DNA of 64,000 nt from Hyalangium versicolor (GTDB lineage: Bacteria > Myxococcota > Myxococcia > Myxococcales > Myxococcaceae): positions 620,001-684,000 of the forward strand of contig NZ_JAHXBF010000002.1 of assembly GCF_020103695.1 (NCBI RefSeq), given 5' to 3'. Under the pieces are notes generated by a model. It saw only the letters and a list, made by a program, of their open reading frames with translations, ran no database searches and had not been told where the DNA came from. Shown one piece after another: positions 43,351 through 53,100 of the stretch. The stretch's first letter is position 1. Every line of letters starts with the position of its first letter. The position numbers and the translations under genes are program-made.

Positions 43351-44784
43351 ATGGCCGAGAAGCTCCTGCCCCGCGAGAAGGGCTTTTCCGAGTGGTACGT
43401 CGATCTCGTCCTGAAGGCGAAGCTCGCCGACTACTCGGACGTGAAGGGCTGCATGGTCATCCGCCCCAACGGCTATGCGCTGTGGGAGAACATGCAGCGC
43501 GTCCTGGACAAGATGTTCAAGGACCTGGGCCACAGGAACGCCTACTTCCCGCTGCTCATCCCCGAGAGCTACCTGAAGAAGGAGGCCGAGCACGTCGAGG
43601 GCTTCAACCCCCAGCTCGCCGTGGTGACGCACGCGGGCGGCGCCAAGCTCGAGGAGCCGTTGATCATCCGGCCCACGAGCGAGACGATCATCAACCGCAG
43701 CTTCGCCAAGTGGATCCAGAGCTACCGCGACCTGCCCATGCTCATCAACCAGTGGGCGAACGTGATGCGCTGGGAGATGCGCACGCGGCTGTTCCTGCGC
43801 ACCACTGAGTTCCTCTGGCAGGAGGGCCACACCTGTCACGAGACGGAGGAGGACGCGGAGAAGGAGACGCTGCAGATGCTGGAGGTGTACCGGACGTTCG
43901 CCGAGGACTACATGGCGATGCCGGTGCTCAAGGGCCGCAAGAGCGAGACGGAGAAGTTCGCCGGCGCGCTGCGCACCTACTCCATCGAAGCGATGATGCA
44001 GGACAAGAAGGCGCTGCAGGCGGGCACCAGCCACAACCTGGGGCAGAACTTCGCCAAGGCCTTCGACACCCAGTTCCAGGGCCGCGACGGCAAGCAGCAC
44101 CACGTGTGGCAGACGTCCTGGGGTGTATCCACGCGCCTCATCGGCGGCCTCATCATGACGCACTCGGATGACTCGGGGCTGGTGGTGCCGCCGCGGCTGG
44201 CGGCCACGCACGTGGTCATCATCCCCATCTTCGGCAAGGCCACCGATGCGGAGAAGACGCAGGTGAAGGAGAAGACGGCCGCGCTGGCGGCGGACCTGCG
44301 CAAGGCCGGGCTGGGCGTGGTGGTGGATGACGATGAGTCCAAGGGCCCAGGCTTCAAGTACTTCGAGCACGAGTTGGTGGGCACGTGCCTGCGCGTGGAG
44401 CTGGGCCCGAAGGATCTGGCCAAGGACTCGTGCGTGATGGTGCGCCGGGACCTGAAGCAGAAGGAGTTCATCCCGCTGGGCCAGGCCGTGGAGAAGGCGA
44501 AGGCCCTGCTGGACGCCATGCAGTCGGACCTCTTCAACAAGGCGAAGAGCTTCCGGGACGCAAACACCTTCGAGGTGAACTCCTACGAGGAGATGCAGAA
44601 GCGCGCCGAGGACGGCTTCATGCTGGCGCACTGGTGCGAGAAGCCCTCGTGCGAGGCGAAGGCGAAGAACGACATGGCAGCCACCACGCGGTGCAGGCCG
44701 TTCGACCTGAAGCAGGAGCCGGGCAAGTGCGTGGTGTGCGGCGACCCGTCACCCGGCCGCATCGTGTTCTCCAAGGCGTACTGA
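43351..44784 (+). CDS. proS: Prolyl-tRNA synthetase (eukaryote/archaeal-type ProS)
   Basis: Encodes about 477 residues from the ATG at 43351. Class II synthetase motifs are visible: motif 2 region [28 protein letters not shown], the TSE proline-binding loop [13 protein letters not shown] and the anticodon-binding domain from about residue 300 ([18 protein letters not shown]). The C-terminal zinc-binding-like domain has [16 protein letters not shown] and [20 protein letters not shown] and ends in Tyr, typical of the shorter archaeal/eukaryal type without the editing insert. It charges tRNA-Pro. Its last 36 bases overlap the cyclase gene on the opposite strand. Confidence 0.96.
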   Translation: MAEKLLPREKGFSEWYVDLVLKAKLADYSDVKGCMVIRPNGYALWENMQRVLDKMFKDLGHRNAYFPLLIPESYLKKEAEHVEGFNPQLAVVTHAGGAKLEEPLIIRPTSETIINRSFAKWIQSYRDLPMLINQWANVMRWEMRTRLFLRTTEFLWQEGHTCHETEEDAEKETLQMLEVYRTFAEDYMAMPVLKGRKSETEKFAGALRTYSIEAMMQDKKALQAGTSHNLGQNFAKAFDTQFQGRDGKQHHVWQTSWGVSTRLIGGLIMTHSDDSGLVVPPRLAATHVVIIPIFGKATDAEKTQVKEKTAALAADLRKAGLGVVVDDDESKGPGFKYFEHELVGTCLRVELGPKDLAKDSCVMVRRDLKQKEFIPLGQAVEKAKALLDAMQSDLFNKAKSFRDANTFEVNSYEEMQKRAEDGFMLAHWCEKPSCEAKAKNDMAATTRCRPFDLKQEPGKCVVCGDPSPGRIVFSKAY

Positions 44785-46023
44785 GGAGGACGGCACCGCC
44801 GGGGCTCGTTGGGGCGAGAACGTCGCCACGGGCTCCGGCTTGCCCTGCACCGGCAGCGGTGTGGCCGCGGTGAACTCGAACTCCGCACCACACCGCGCCC
44901 GCGTCACCTCCGAGACCAGCATCGGCACTCCTACCTTCTTCGTCAGCCCCTCGATCCGGCTGGCCAGGTTCACCGAGTCCCCTATCACCGTGTACTCGCG
45001 GCGCTGCTCGGGACCGATGGTGCCCACCACGACGCGGCCCGTGTGGATGCCGATGCCGATGTTCAGCGGCTCCTCTCCCCTCGCCCGCCGTTCCGCGTTC
45101 AGCGCCTCCAGTGCCTCCAGCATCTGCAGCCCGCACTCCACCGCCGCCTGCGGGTGCCCCGCCAGGTCCAGCGGCGCTCCGAAGTACGCCAAAATCCCGT
45201 CTCCGATGAACTTGTCCAGCGTGCCCCCGTTGCGGAACACCACCTCCACCATCCGCGCCAGGTACTCGTTGAGCAGCGCCACCACCTGCGGGCTCTCCAT
45301 CCGGTCCGCCATCGTCGTGAATCCCCGGATGTCCGAGAACAACAGCGTCACCTCGCGATGCTGACCCGTGTCCGCTCCGGGACCCAGCTCCGCGATCCGG
45401 CTCGCCACCTGCGGTGAGAAGTAACGACCCAGGCGCTCGCGGCGGGCCTGCTCACGCGTCACGTCCAGTACCAGCCCGAGCATCTGCCGACTCACGAACG
45501 TCGCCGCCACCGCCGCCAGCAACAGCACCAACACCAGCGCATACAGATAGAGGTCCCACGGGAGCCCGACCGCCCGGAAGATCAGCTCCTCGCACAGGAT
45601 GGCGAGCACCGTGGCCGCCGCGACCCCACGCCATGACAGCCCGAGCATCGCCACCGCCACCAGCAACGTGGCGTAGATGCCGATGGGCATCAGCGCCGAC
45701 GCCAGGGGGTTGTCGGAGCCGGGCGCCGCCAGGACCTGGATGATGCAGATGGCGGGCATGTCGATGCCCACCACCCCGAGCGCGGGCCTCCTCCCCAACG
45801 CGGGCGAGCGCCGTGCTCCAAGCCAGAGCACCACCGCCAGCCCCAGGTACATGCCGAGCATCCACCAGGGCGTCCGCCAGTCGAACAACATGGCGAACAA
45901 CAGCCACGTTCCCGTTCCTCCCACGCGGAAACGGTTGAGCCACTCGCTCACCTGCGCGCGCCGCTCCTCCAACCTCCGTTGGAGGAGCTCGTCGGAACCT
46001 GTCTCGGAGGGAACGAGCGCCAC
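44749..46023 (-). CDS. Membrane-bound class III adenylate/guanylate cyclase, downstream copy
   Basis: Encodes about 424 residues from a tentative GTG at 46023 ([15 protein letters not shown]). Six predicted membrane helices lie in residues 30-190. A linker with [20 protein letters not shown] leads to the class III cyclase domain: [16 protein letters not shown] with the first metal Asp, [20 protein letters not shown] with the second, and [17 protein letters not shown]. The Lys in LDKFIGDG and the Thr/Asp context suggest ATP rather than GTP, but this is not decisive. It makes cAMP or cGMP in response to an unidentified membrane signal. It is a close paralogue of the adjacent upstream gene, 38 bases away. 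Confidence 0.87.
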   Translation of the reverse strand: MALVPSETGSDELLQRRLEERRAQVSEWLNRFRVGGTGTWLLFAMLFDWRTPWWMLGMYLGLAVVLWLGARRSPALGRRPALGVVGIDMPAICIIQVLAAPGSDNPLASALMPIGIYATLLVAVAMLGLSWRGVAAATVLAILCEELIFRAVGLPWDLYLYALVLVLLLAAVAATFVSRQMLGLVLDVTREQARRERLGRYFSPQVASRIAELGPGADTGQHREVTLLFSDIRGFTTMADRMESPQVVALLNEYLARMVEVVFRNGGTLDKFIGDGILAYFGAPLDLAGHPQAAVECGLQMLEALEALNAERRARGEEPLNIGIGIHTGRVVVGTIGPEQRREYTVIGDSVNLASRIEGLTKKVGVPMLVSEVTRARCGAEFEFTAATPLPVQGKPEPVATFSPQRAPAVPSSSVRLGEHDAAG

Positions 46024-46060
46024 GGTGTCTCTCAGGCAAGCCCCGGCGGAGATACGCCGC

Positions 46061-47305
46061 TCAGCGGGTGCCTCGCTGGGCTTCGGAGCGCTTCGGGGTG
46101 AAGGTCGCCACGGGCTCCGGCTTGCCCTGCACCGGCAGTGGCGTGGCCGCGGTGAACTCGAACTCCCCGCCACACCGTGCCCGCGTCACCTCCGAGACCA
46201 GCATCGGCACTCCCACCTTCTTCGTCAGCCCTTCGATCCGGCTGGCCAGGTTCACCGAGTCTCCTATCACCGTGTACTCACGGCGCTGGTTCGGTCCCAC
46301 GTCACCCACCACGACGCGGCCAGTGTGGATGCCGATGCCGATGCTCAGCGGCTCTTCTCCCCTCGCCCGCCGCTCCGCGTTCAGTACCTCCAGTGCCTCC
46401 AGCATCTGCAGCCCGCACTCCACCGCCGCCTGCGGGTGCCCCGCCAGGTCCAGCGGCGCTCCGAAGTACGCCAAAATCCCGTCTCCGATGAACTTGTCCA
46501 GCGTGCCCCCGTTGCGGAACACCACCTCCACCATCCGCGCCAGGTACTCGTTGAGCAGCGCCACCACCTGTGGGCTCTCCATCCGGTCCGCCATCGTCGT
46601 AAACCCTCGGATGTCCGAGAACAACAGCGTCACCTCGCGGTGCTGACCCGTGTCCGCTCCAGGTCCCAACTCCGCGATCCGGCTCGCCACCTGCGGTGAA
46701 AAGTAACGACCCAGACGCGCCCTTCGAGCCTGTTCTCGCGTGACGTCTCGCACCAACCCGAGCATCTGCCGACTCACGAACGTGGCAGCCACCGCCGCCA
46801 TCAGCAGGACCAGCCCCAACGCATGGGGATAGGCGTCGCGTGGGATGTTGGCACGCTCGCAGAGCACCACCTCGCAGATGAGGGCAACCGCGGTGGTCAC
46901 CGCCACGCCCCTCACCGACAGCCCGAGCATCGCCACCGCCATCAGCAGCGTGACGTAGATGCCAATGGGCATCAGCGCTACCGCCACGGGGTTGATCGTG
47001 TACTGCAGCGCCGAGTACTGGATGAAGCAGATGGCGGGCATGTCGATGCCCACCACTCCGAGTGCGGGCCTGCGGCCGAGAGCCGGAATGCGCCGGGACC
47101 CCAGCCACATGGCCACCGCCAGGACCAGGTACAGACCCAGCATCCACCGAGGCGTCTGCCAGTCGAACAGCGTGGCACACAGCACCCAGCCCACGGCTCC
47201 GCCCACGCGAAAGCGATTGATCCACTCGCTCACCTTCGCGCGCCGATCGTCCAGGTGCTGACGCAGGAGATCGTCGAGACCAGTCTCGGAGGGTGCCTTG
47301 AACAC
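46061..47305 (-). CDS. Membrane-bound class III adenylate/guanylate cyclase, upstream copy
   Basis: Encodes about 414 residues from a tentative GTG at 47305 ([15 protein letters not shown]); the frame is open upstream to 47404, but that would run into the divergent YdjM-like gene. Domain order is the same as in the downstream copy: six N-terminal membrane helices, the [15 protein letters not shown] linker and a catalytic domain with [32 protein letters not shown] and [14 protein letters not shown]. The N-terminal halves differ at many positions while the catalytic halves are almost identical, including a 184-base stretch with no difference. The two copies may therefore sense different inputs and feed the same second messenger. 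Confidence 0.87.
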   Translation of the reverse strand: MFKAPSETGLDDLLRQHLDDRRAKVSEWINRFRVGGAVGWVLCATLFDWQTPRWMLGLYLVLAVAMWLGSRRIPALGRRPALGVVGIDMPAICFIQYSALQYTINPVAVALMPIGIYVTLLMAVAMLGLSVRGVAVTTAVALICEVVLCERANIPRDAYPHALGLVLLMAAVAATFVSRQMLGLVRDVTREQARRARLGRYFSPQVASRIAELGPGADTGQHREVTLLFSDIRGFTTMADRMESPQVVALLNEYLARMVEVVFRNGGTLDKFIGDGILAYFGAPLDLAGHPQAAVECGLQMLEALEVLNAERRARGEEPLSIGIGIHTGRVVVGDVGPNQRREYTVIGDSVNLASRIEGLTKKVGVPMLVSEVTRARCGGEFEFTAATPLPVQGKPEPVATFTPKRSEAQRGTR

Positions 47306-47397
47306 GCCAACCGTCAGGCTAGCCCAGGAGCCCCTCCACCGCCAGGAAGGCACCGAACCGCCAGGACCGCCGCGATGGACTATCGTGAGAGCCAGCC

Positions 47398-47925
47398 ATG
47401 GCAAGCATCGGTCACGTCGCGGTCGGCATCTCCGTGGGCAGATACGAAGCGGGTCCCGCCTCGAGAGGCCGGTTGGCCCTCAGCATGCTGTTCTTCTCTG
47501 TCCTGGCGCTCCTGCCGGATGCGGATGTCATCTCCTTCATGCTCGGCATCCCCTACTCTGCCCCCTGGGGACATCGGGGCGCTTCGCACTCGCTCGTCAT
47601 CGCGGCGCTGGTGGCGGGGCTATCCATGGCGCTGGCCCCCGTGTTCCGCCTCAAGCCCTGGCGCCTGGGCCTGCTCTCCCTGGTCGCCGTGGGCAGCCAT
47701 GGCCTGTTGGACTCGCTCACCGATGGTGGGCTCGGTGCGGCGCTCCTGTGGCCCTTCTCCCAGGCCCGCCTCTTCGCGCCGGTGAGGCCTCTGCCCGTGG
47801 CCCCCATCGGCACGGGCATGTTCTCGTCTCGAGGGCTGTACGTCGTCGCCGTCGAGCTCCTCGCCTTCCTCCCCTGCTGGGCCTACGCGCTCTGGCCCCG
47901 CCGACGCGCCCCTTCGGAGTCCTGA
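47398..47925 (+). CDS. YdjM-like membrane-bound metal-dependent hydrolase
   Basis: Encodes 175 residues. It has four or five hydrophobic helices and the His/Asp motifs of the YdjM/DUF457 family: [42 protein letters not shown] and [12 protein letters not shown]. These residues would bind a metal at the membrane. YdjM in E. coli is an SOS-induced inner-membrane protein; its substrate is not firmly known. It is divergent from the cyclase gene, with about 90 bases between starts, and ends 3 bases before thpR. Confidence 0.83.
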   Translation: MASIGHVAVGISVGRYEAGPASRGRLALSMLFFSVLALLPDADVISFMLGIPYSAPWGHRGASHSLVIAALVAGLSMALAPVFRLKPWRLGLLSLVAVGSHGLLDSLTDGGLGAALLWPFSQARLFAPVRPLPVAPIGTGMFSSRGLYVVAVELLAFLPCWAYALWPRRRAPSES

Positions 47926-47928
47926 GCC

Positions 47929-48483
47929 ATGCGCCTGTTCACTGCCGTCACCCTCGGAAGTGCCGTGGAGGCCCAGACCGCGGCCGGCATCGAGCGCCTG
48001 CGGGCCCTGGCCCCCAAGGCTCGCTGGGTCAAGTCCGAGGGCGTCCACCTCACGCTGGTCTTCCTCGGCGAGGTGGCCGATGCACAACTCCCCGCGATTG
48101 GCGACGCGCTGACGCCAGTGGCCCAGCACCACGCGCCCTTCACCCTCTCCATCGAGGGTGGTGGAACCTTCGGCTCACCGCGTCATCCGCACGTGCTGTG
48201 GGCGGGCGTCCGCGGGAACACTGGTGCGTTGGAGGCGCTCCAGGCTGAGATGGCGGCCGTGCTGGAGCCGCTGGGCTTCCCTCGCGAGAAGCGCATGTAC
48301 ACCGCGCACCTGACGCTGGCGCGCTCCAAGGAGCAGCGCGGGGACGCGGCCTTCGCCGAGTGCCAGCGCGCGCTCGAAGGTCAGCACTGGGGAGAGGCCC
48401 ACGTGAAGCACTTCGTCCTCTTCGAGAGCAAGGGAGGGCATTACCTGCCACGGCTGGAGCTACCCCTGGCGGGCGCCCTCTGA
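47929..48483 (+). CDS. thpR: RNA 2',3'-cyclic phosphodiesterase (2H family)
   Basis: Encodes 184 residues with both HxTx motifs of the 2H phosphoesterase superfamily: His40-Leu-Thr42-Leu in SEGVHLTLVFLG and His127-Leu-Thr129-Leu in MYTAHLTLARSKE. The remainder (EALQAEMAAVLEPLGFPREKR) fits LigT/ThpR closely. It hydrolyses RNA 2',3'-cyclic phosphate ends and can ligate tRNA halves in vitro. It starts 3 bases after the YdjM-like gene and precedes a nucleotidyltransferase, so this could be a small RNA-processing operon. Confidence 0.93.
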   Translation: MRLFTAVTLGSAVEAQTAAGIERLRALAPKARWVKSEGVHLTLVFLGEVADAQLPAIGDALTPVAQHHAPFTLSIEGGGTFGSPRHPHVLWAGVRGNTGALEALQAEMAAVLEPLGFPREKRMYTAHLTLARSKEQRGDAAFAECQRALEGQHWGEAHVKHFVLFESKGGHYLPRLELPLAGAL

Positions 48484-48531
48484 GATTCCATCCCGTCCCG
48501 AGTCCCGCCTCGCGCGGAAGGAGCTGAGCCC

Positions 48532-49293
48532 ATGACGACGCTCGACAGCCGCCTGGATCCCTTCGTGCAGCGCCACCCGTACCCGCTCGTCTTCATGACG
48601 GTGAGTGGCTCGCACATCTACGGCTTCCCCTCACCGGACTCGGACTGGGATTTGAGAGGCGTCCATGTGCTGCCCGCGCGAGAGGTGGTGGGGCTGGACA
48701 CGGGGCCGGACACGGTGGAGCAGTCCACCCTGCACGAGGGCCTGGAGATGGATCTGGTCACCCATGACGTGACCAAGTTCTTCAACCTGTTGCTGCGGCG
48801 CAACGGCTACGTGCTGGAGCAGCTCTACTCACCGCTGGTGCTGCGTACGTCGCCCGAGCACCAGGAGCTGAAGGCGCTGGCCAACGGCTGCATCACCCGC
48901 CACCACGCACACCACTACCTGGGCTTCGCGGAGACGCAGTGGCGGCTGTTCGAGAAGGATCGGCCGCGGCGGGTGAAGCCACTGCTCTACGTGTACCGGG
49001 TGCTGCTCACGGGCCTGCACCTGATGCGCACGGGGCGCGTGGAGCCGAACCTCCTCATCCTCAACGAGCACCAGCGCCTGCCCTACATCCCTGAGTTGGT
49101 GCAGCGAAAGCTGGAGGGCTCGGAGAAGGGCACGCTGAAGGAGACGGACTTCTCCTTCCACGAGCGGGAGTTCCTCCGCCTGCGTGAGGAGTTGGAGCGC
49201 GCAAGGGATGTGAGCCTGCTGCCCAACGAGCCGAGCAGCCGGGCCGGGCTGCATGATCTCCTCGTGCGCGTGAGGCTGGCCACGGTCAAGTGA
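48532..49293 (+). CDS. RlaP/YcgL-type nucleotidyltransferase
   Basis: Encodes 253 residues. The pol-beta-type nucleotidyltransferase motif is clear: VSGSHIYGFPSPDSDWDLRGV, with Gly26-Ser27 and the catalytic Asp38 and Asp40. The helical C-terminal region includes VLEQLYSPLVLRTSPEH, HHAHHYLGFAETQWRLF and VKPLLYVYRVLLTGLHLMRTG. That layout fits PF10127 proteins (RlaP, often linked to RNA ligase or PnkP genes). It probably transfers a nucleotide to an RNA end or protein, but the substrate is not known. It follows thpR by 48 bases; the two together suggest an RNA repair link. Confidence 0.84.
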   Translation: MTTLDSRLDPFVQRHPYPLVFMTVSGSHIYGFPSPDSDWDLRGVHVLPAREVVGLDTGPDTVEQSTLHEGLEMDLVTHDVTKFFNLLLRRNGYVLEQLYSPLVLRTSPEHQELKALANGCITRHHAHHYLGFAETQWRLFEKDRPRRVKPLLYVYRVLLTGLHLMRTGRVEPNLLILNEHQRLPYIPELVQRKLEGSEKGTLKETDFSFHEREFLRLREELERARDVSLLPNEPSSRAGLHDLLVRVRLATVK

Positions 49294-49350
49294 GCCCGGT
49301 TCCATTCCCTGCTCGCTCAGCCCGGAACCTCTCCGAGCCATGCCGCTCTT

Positions 49351-50118
49351 TCACGAGCGGCGCGAGGCCACGACGAAGCGCCGGGTGAAGCGGAAGGGAG
49401 TGCCTCGCTCGGATGCGGGGTAGTCAGCGCGCAGCAGGGGCCGGAGCGTGTCCAGGAAGGCCTGGCTCTCCTGGGGGCCGAGCGCCGCGAGCACTGGCCG
49501 CAGCGTGGTGCCCAGGAGCCACTGCAGCACGGCATCCTCTCCGGGCAGCACATGGAGGTACGTGGTGTCCCAGGCATCCACCGTGAGTCCCATGCCAGCC
49601 AGGCAGGCTTCATAGGAATCGAGCGGATCGGCATGTCCCCGCCTCACGTGAGCGAGGGTCGCCGCGAAGCGTGGGAGCGCGCGAACCTCGTCGATGCGGC
49701 GGTGCGAGGGCGCATCGAAGTTGGCCGGCACCTGGAAAGCGAGCACGCCTCCCGGAGCCAGGAGGGACACCAACCGGGACAGGAGTGCGGGGTGCTCCGG
49801 TAGCCAGTGGAGCGCCGCATTGGAGACGAGCACGTCCACCGGAGCAGCGGGCGTCCAGAGTGCCAGGTCCGCCAATTCGAAGCGCACCTGTTCCGGAGCC
49901 GTGCGGCGGCGGGCCTCGAGCACCATGGCCTCGGAAGAGTCCACGCCGGTGACACGGGCCATGGGCCAACGCTCGGAGAGGACGAGCGTGAGGTCCCCGG
50001 TGCCGCAGCCCAGATCGACCACCTGAGCGGGAGCAGCGGCATCCACCCGGGCGAGCAGTTCGAAAAAGGGGCGCTTCCGTTCGTCACGAAAGTGCTCGTA
50101 CTGCGCGGGGTTCCACAT
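49351..50118 (-). CDS. tam: Trans-aconitate 2-methyltransferase
   Basis: Encodes 255 residues. The N-terminus MWNPAQYEHFRDERKRPFFELL is typical of Tam proteins, followed by SAM motif I QVVDLGCGTGDLTLVL, motif VTGVDSSEAMVLEARRR, and SNAALHWLPEHPALLSRL. Tam methylates trans-aconitate, an inhibitory by-product of aconitase, at one carboxylate. A second motif (TYLHVLPGEDAVLQWLLGT) agrees with the family. It lies between convergent genes and is probably monocistronic. Confidence 0.9.
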   Translation of the reverse strand: MWNPAQYEHFRDERKRPFFELLARVDAAAPAQVVDLGCGTGDLTLVLSERWPMARVTGVDSSEAMVLEARRRTAPEQVRFELADLALWTPAAPVDVLVSNAALHWLPEHPALLSRLVSLLAPGGVLAFQVPANFDAPSHRRIDEVRALPRFAATLAHVRRGHADPLDSYEACLAGMGLTVDAWDTTYLHVLPGEDAVLQWLLGTTLRPVLAALGPQESQAFLDTLRPLLRADYPASERGTPFRFTRRFVVASRRS

Positions 50119-50181
50119 GAGCCCTCCTCTGTGCTGTGGGGGGAGACGGCTCCAGCGGCGCGCCAGAAGCTTCAGCTCACA

Positions 50182-53100
50182 TCATGGCTTGAGCTGGACG
50201 ACGAAGACGGTGAAGGTGGCCGTGGAGGTGGCGGTCTGCCTGTTGAGATTAACCGTGGAGTTGTCGAACAGGTAGGCCTGGGCACGCACGTCGCTGATGG
50301 TATCGGTCTGGACCTTGCCCTCCCCGTGAACCTGGCCCGAAGCCCACTGGCCACCCGCGATCACGAGGGTCCGGCTGGGGTCAACCGATGTCGTAAGGTT
50401 GATGGGTGCCGAATTTCCCGTGAGCGGCTGCTTGTACTGTTGAACAACGGTCCCAGAAGGGAACGTCACCACTTCCCAGGAGATCTCATCCACCTTGGAG
50501 GCTGAGCAGTTGGCTGAATCGCCCTCACCCCGTGAGAAGCTCACGGTCGTCGTGTTGGTCAGCTCGCCCCGCACGCCTCGATCGCAACTCCGCGTACCCC
50601 CGGCACTGAGTCTATACGAGTAGAGGAGGAGCGACCGGCTCAGATCTACTGCGGAAGAGAGAGCAGCAGTGGTCGTGACTGTCCCATTCGACATGGTGGA
50701 CAACCCACGCTGGACCGCAGCTCCCGCATAGGCGATCGCCTGGAGGTTGTTGGTGTCCGCCGTGCAGTTGCCTGACTTTCGGATCTGCGCCTGGGTCGTC
50801 GTCGTCAACTCCGCCAGCCGAGGCGTATCGCTGCTCTGGTCTCCCCCACCCCGCTCGCTGCTGAGCAGCAGGAAGCTCTCAGCCCTCACGACGCTGGACA
50901 ATGTGACGTTGGTCGTACCACCCGAGCAGGTTTGCGTCACACTGCTCTGCGTCGTCACTCCCGTGGGGAACTCCGCCACACTCCACCGGATGCTCACAGA
51001 AATAGTACTTGTTCCGTTCCGCTCGCACAGAACCTGGGCGGAGGTGTCCACACGGCAGCGCACGTTGGCATCTCCACTACCGATAGCCGTCGAGGTGGCC
51101 TGGAAGACCAGGAACGCCTTGTTCACATTGGCCAGCGCGGGCGTGATGGGACAAGGGATGCTGTTCGTTCCCCCAGCGATCGTGCAGATCCCCGATCGGA
51201 CCGTGGGAATGATGTTCTCCGTCTGGGTAGCAGGGGGCGGAAGGGAGGAAGACGCCGTCAGCGTCAGCGGCGCGGTGGCGTTGTCTCCCCCGTGGTAGCC
51301 CTTGAAGTAGAAGTCCGCCGAGCTGTCCCCCATCGCGATGGAGACGCTGGTCACGGGGCCCGTGCAGTTGGAGTTCGTGAAGAACTCCGTCTCTGTCGAG
51401 CCGCTGAGGTTGACGGTGAGGGCCGTCGTATCCGTCGCCGGATTGCCATACGCATCCCGACGCTCGACCGTCCGCAGCGTACAGGTCCCCGCGAGCAGGC
51501 CCGCGGAGGGCGGCGTGCTGGACGAGAACGCCAGGGTGGAGGCACCAGCCGCGATGATGTTGTGGATCTGGGAGCCCTCAATGAACACGCTCGGGCCACC
51601 TCCCGCCTTGAGCGTCACGGCCTGGGCCTTCCGCCCCTTGTAGTAGAAGCTCGCTGAGTTCTGCGAGTCCTGGAAGGTGGCCGTCGAGATCTCCAAGGTG
51701 CAGCCAGCGTCCGAGTAGAACTTGAAGTTGGGATCCGTGGGGCCTGCGTTGTGGGTGAGATTGACTTCCTTGTTCCCGGACACAGGCACGACGTTGTCAT
51801 GCGCATCCACGGAGTTGATGGTCACAGCCTGCGAGCAGACGTCCGCCGTGGTCGTATACGGCGAAGTGCTGAACGCCACCTTGCTTGCCGCCAGGGGATT
51901 GATGGTGGCGTTCTGCGTGGCCGAACTCAGCCCCTCTGAAGAGGCAGTAACGGAGATCGTCCCCGCTTTCGTCCCCTTGTAGGAGAAACTGACGCTCGTC
52001 TGACCCATGCTGATGACGCTCGGCTCCGAGCCCGAACAGTTGGTGTTCGAGTAGAACGTGAACCCAGCCGACGACGAAGCGGTCAACGAGAGCGGAATGT
52101 TCTCGACGGCGGGCAGCGCGCTCCCCTGAGAAGACTGCGCCTCCACCGTGACCACGCCAGAGCACTGGTCCGCCTGCAGCGTCGGGGCGCTCGTCGTGAA
52201 GGCAAGTACGGTCGGCTTCACCGGATCGATGGTCTCTGTCTGCGTCGCCTCGGCCAGGCTGCCGTCGGACGCGGTAATCGTCACGCTCTCGGCAGCGGAG
52301 TCCTTGAAGTAGAAGTTCGCGCTGCTCTGACTGGCCCCCAGCGTGAGCGAGTTCACCGCGGCCCCCGTGCAGGCCGGGTCCAGATAGAAGGTGAGGGTGT
52401 TCCCGGTCCGCGTCAGGTTGATCACCCGAGCGCCTGAAACGGGGTTGTTATAGGTGTCCTGCACTTCCAGGGCGGTGGAGGCCGAGCACAGGTCCTTCTG
52501 GATCCGCTGCGCTGGCGTCGTGAAGACGATCTTGTTGGCCGTCGCCGGGCTCACCTGCACCGTCACCGTCCCGTCGGTGAACGAACTCTTGCTGGCGGTC
52601 ACCGCCACAGTCCCTGTCTTCGTCGTGGTCACATAGAACGTTGCGTTGGCCTGGCCCGAGTTGACGGTGACACTGGCCGTCGGGCTGGAGCAGCCTGAAC
52701 TCGAGTGGAACGTGAAGCCCGTGGCAGGGTTCGCGGTGAGCGCGATGGACTGGTTGCCCGTAACTGTCGATGCGTTTCCAAGGGTGTCCTGCGTCTGCAG
52801 ATTCACCGTCTTGCACTCTCCGGCATTCATGCTCAGCGGCGACGGAGAGAGCACCAACACCGTCGGCGGGCCTGGATTGAGGGTCTCGTTTTGAGTCTGG
52901 GTGAACCCAACACTCGTCGCGGACAGCACCACCGACTGCGCACGAGTCCCCTTGAAGTAGAAGCTCGCATCACTCGAACCCGAGGGAATGTTCACCACGG
53001 TCACCGGGGTGCCCGTGCAGTTCGAGCTGGTGAAGAACTGGACCCCGTCGGAGGGAGTCACCGACAGAGCCACAGCCGTGGCTGATCCCACCACGATCGG

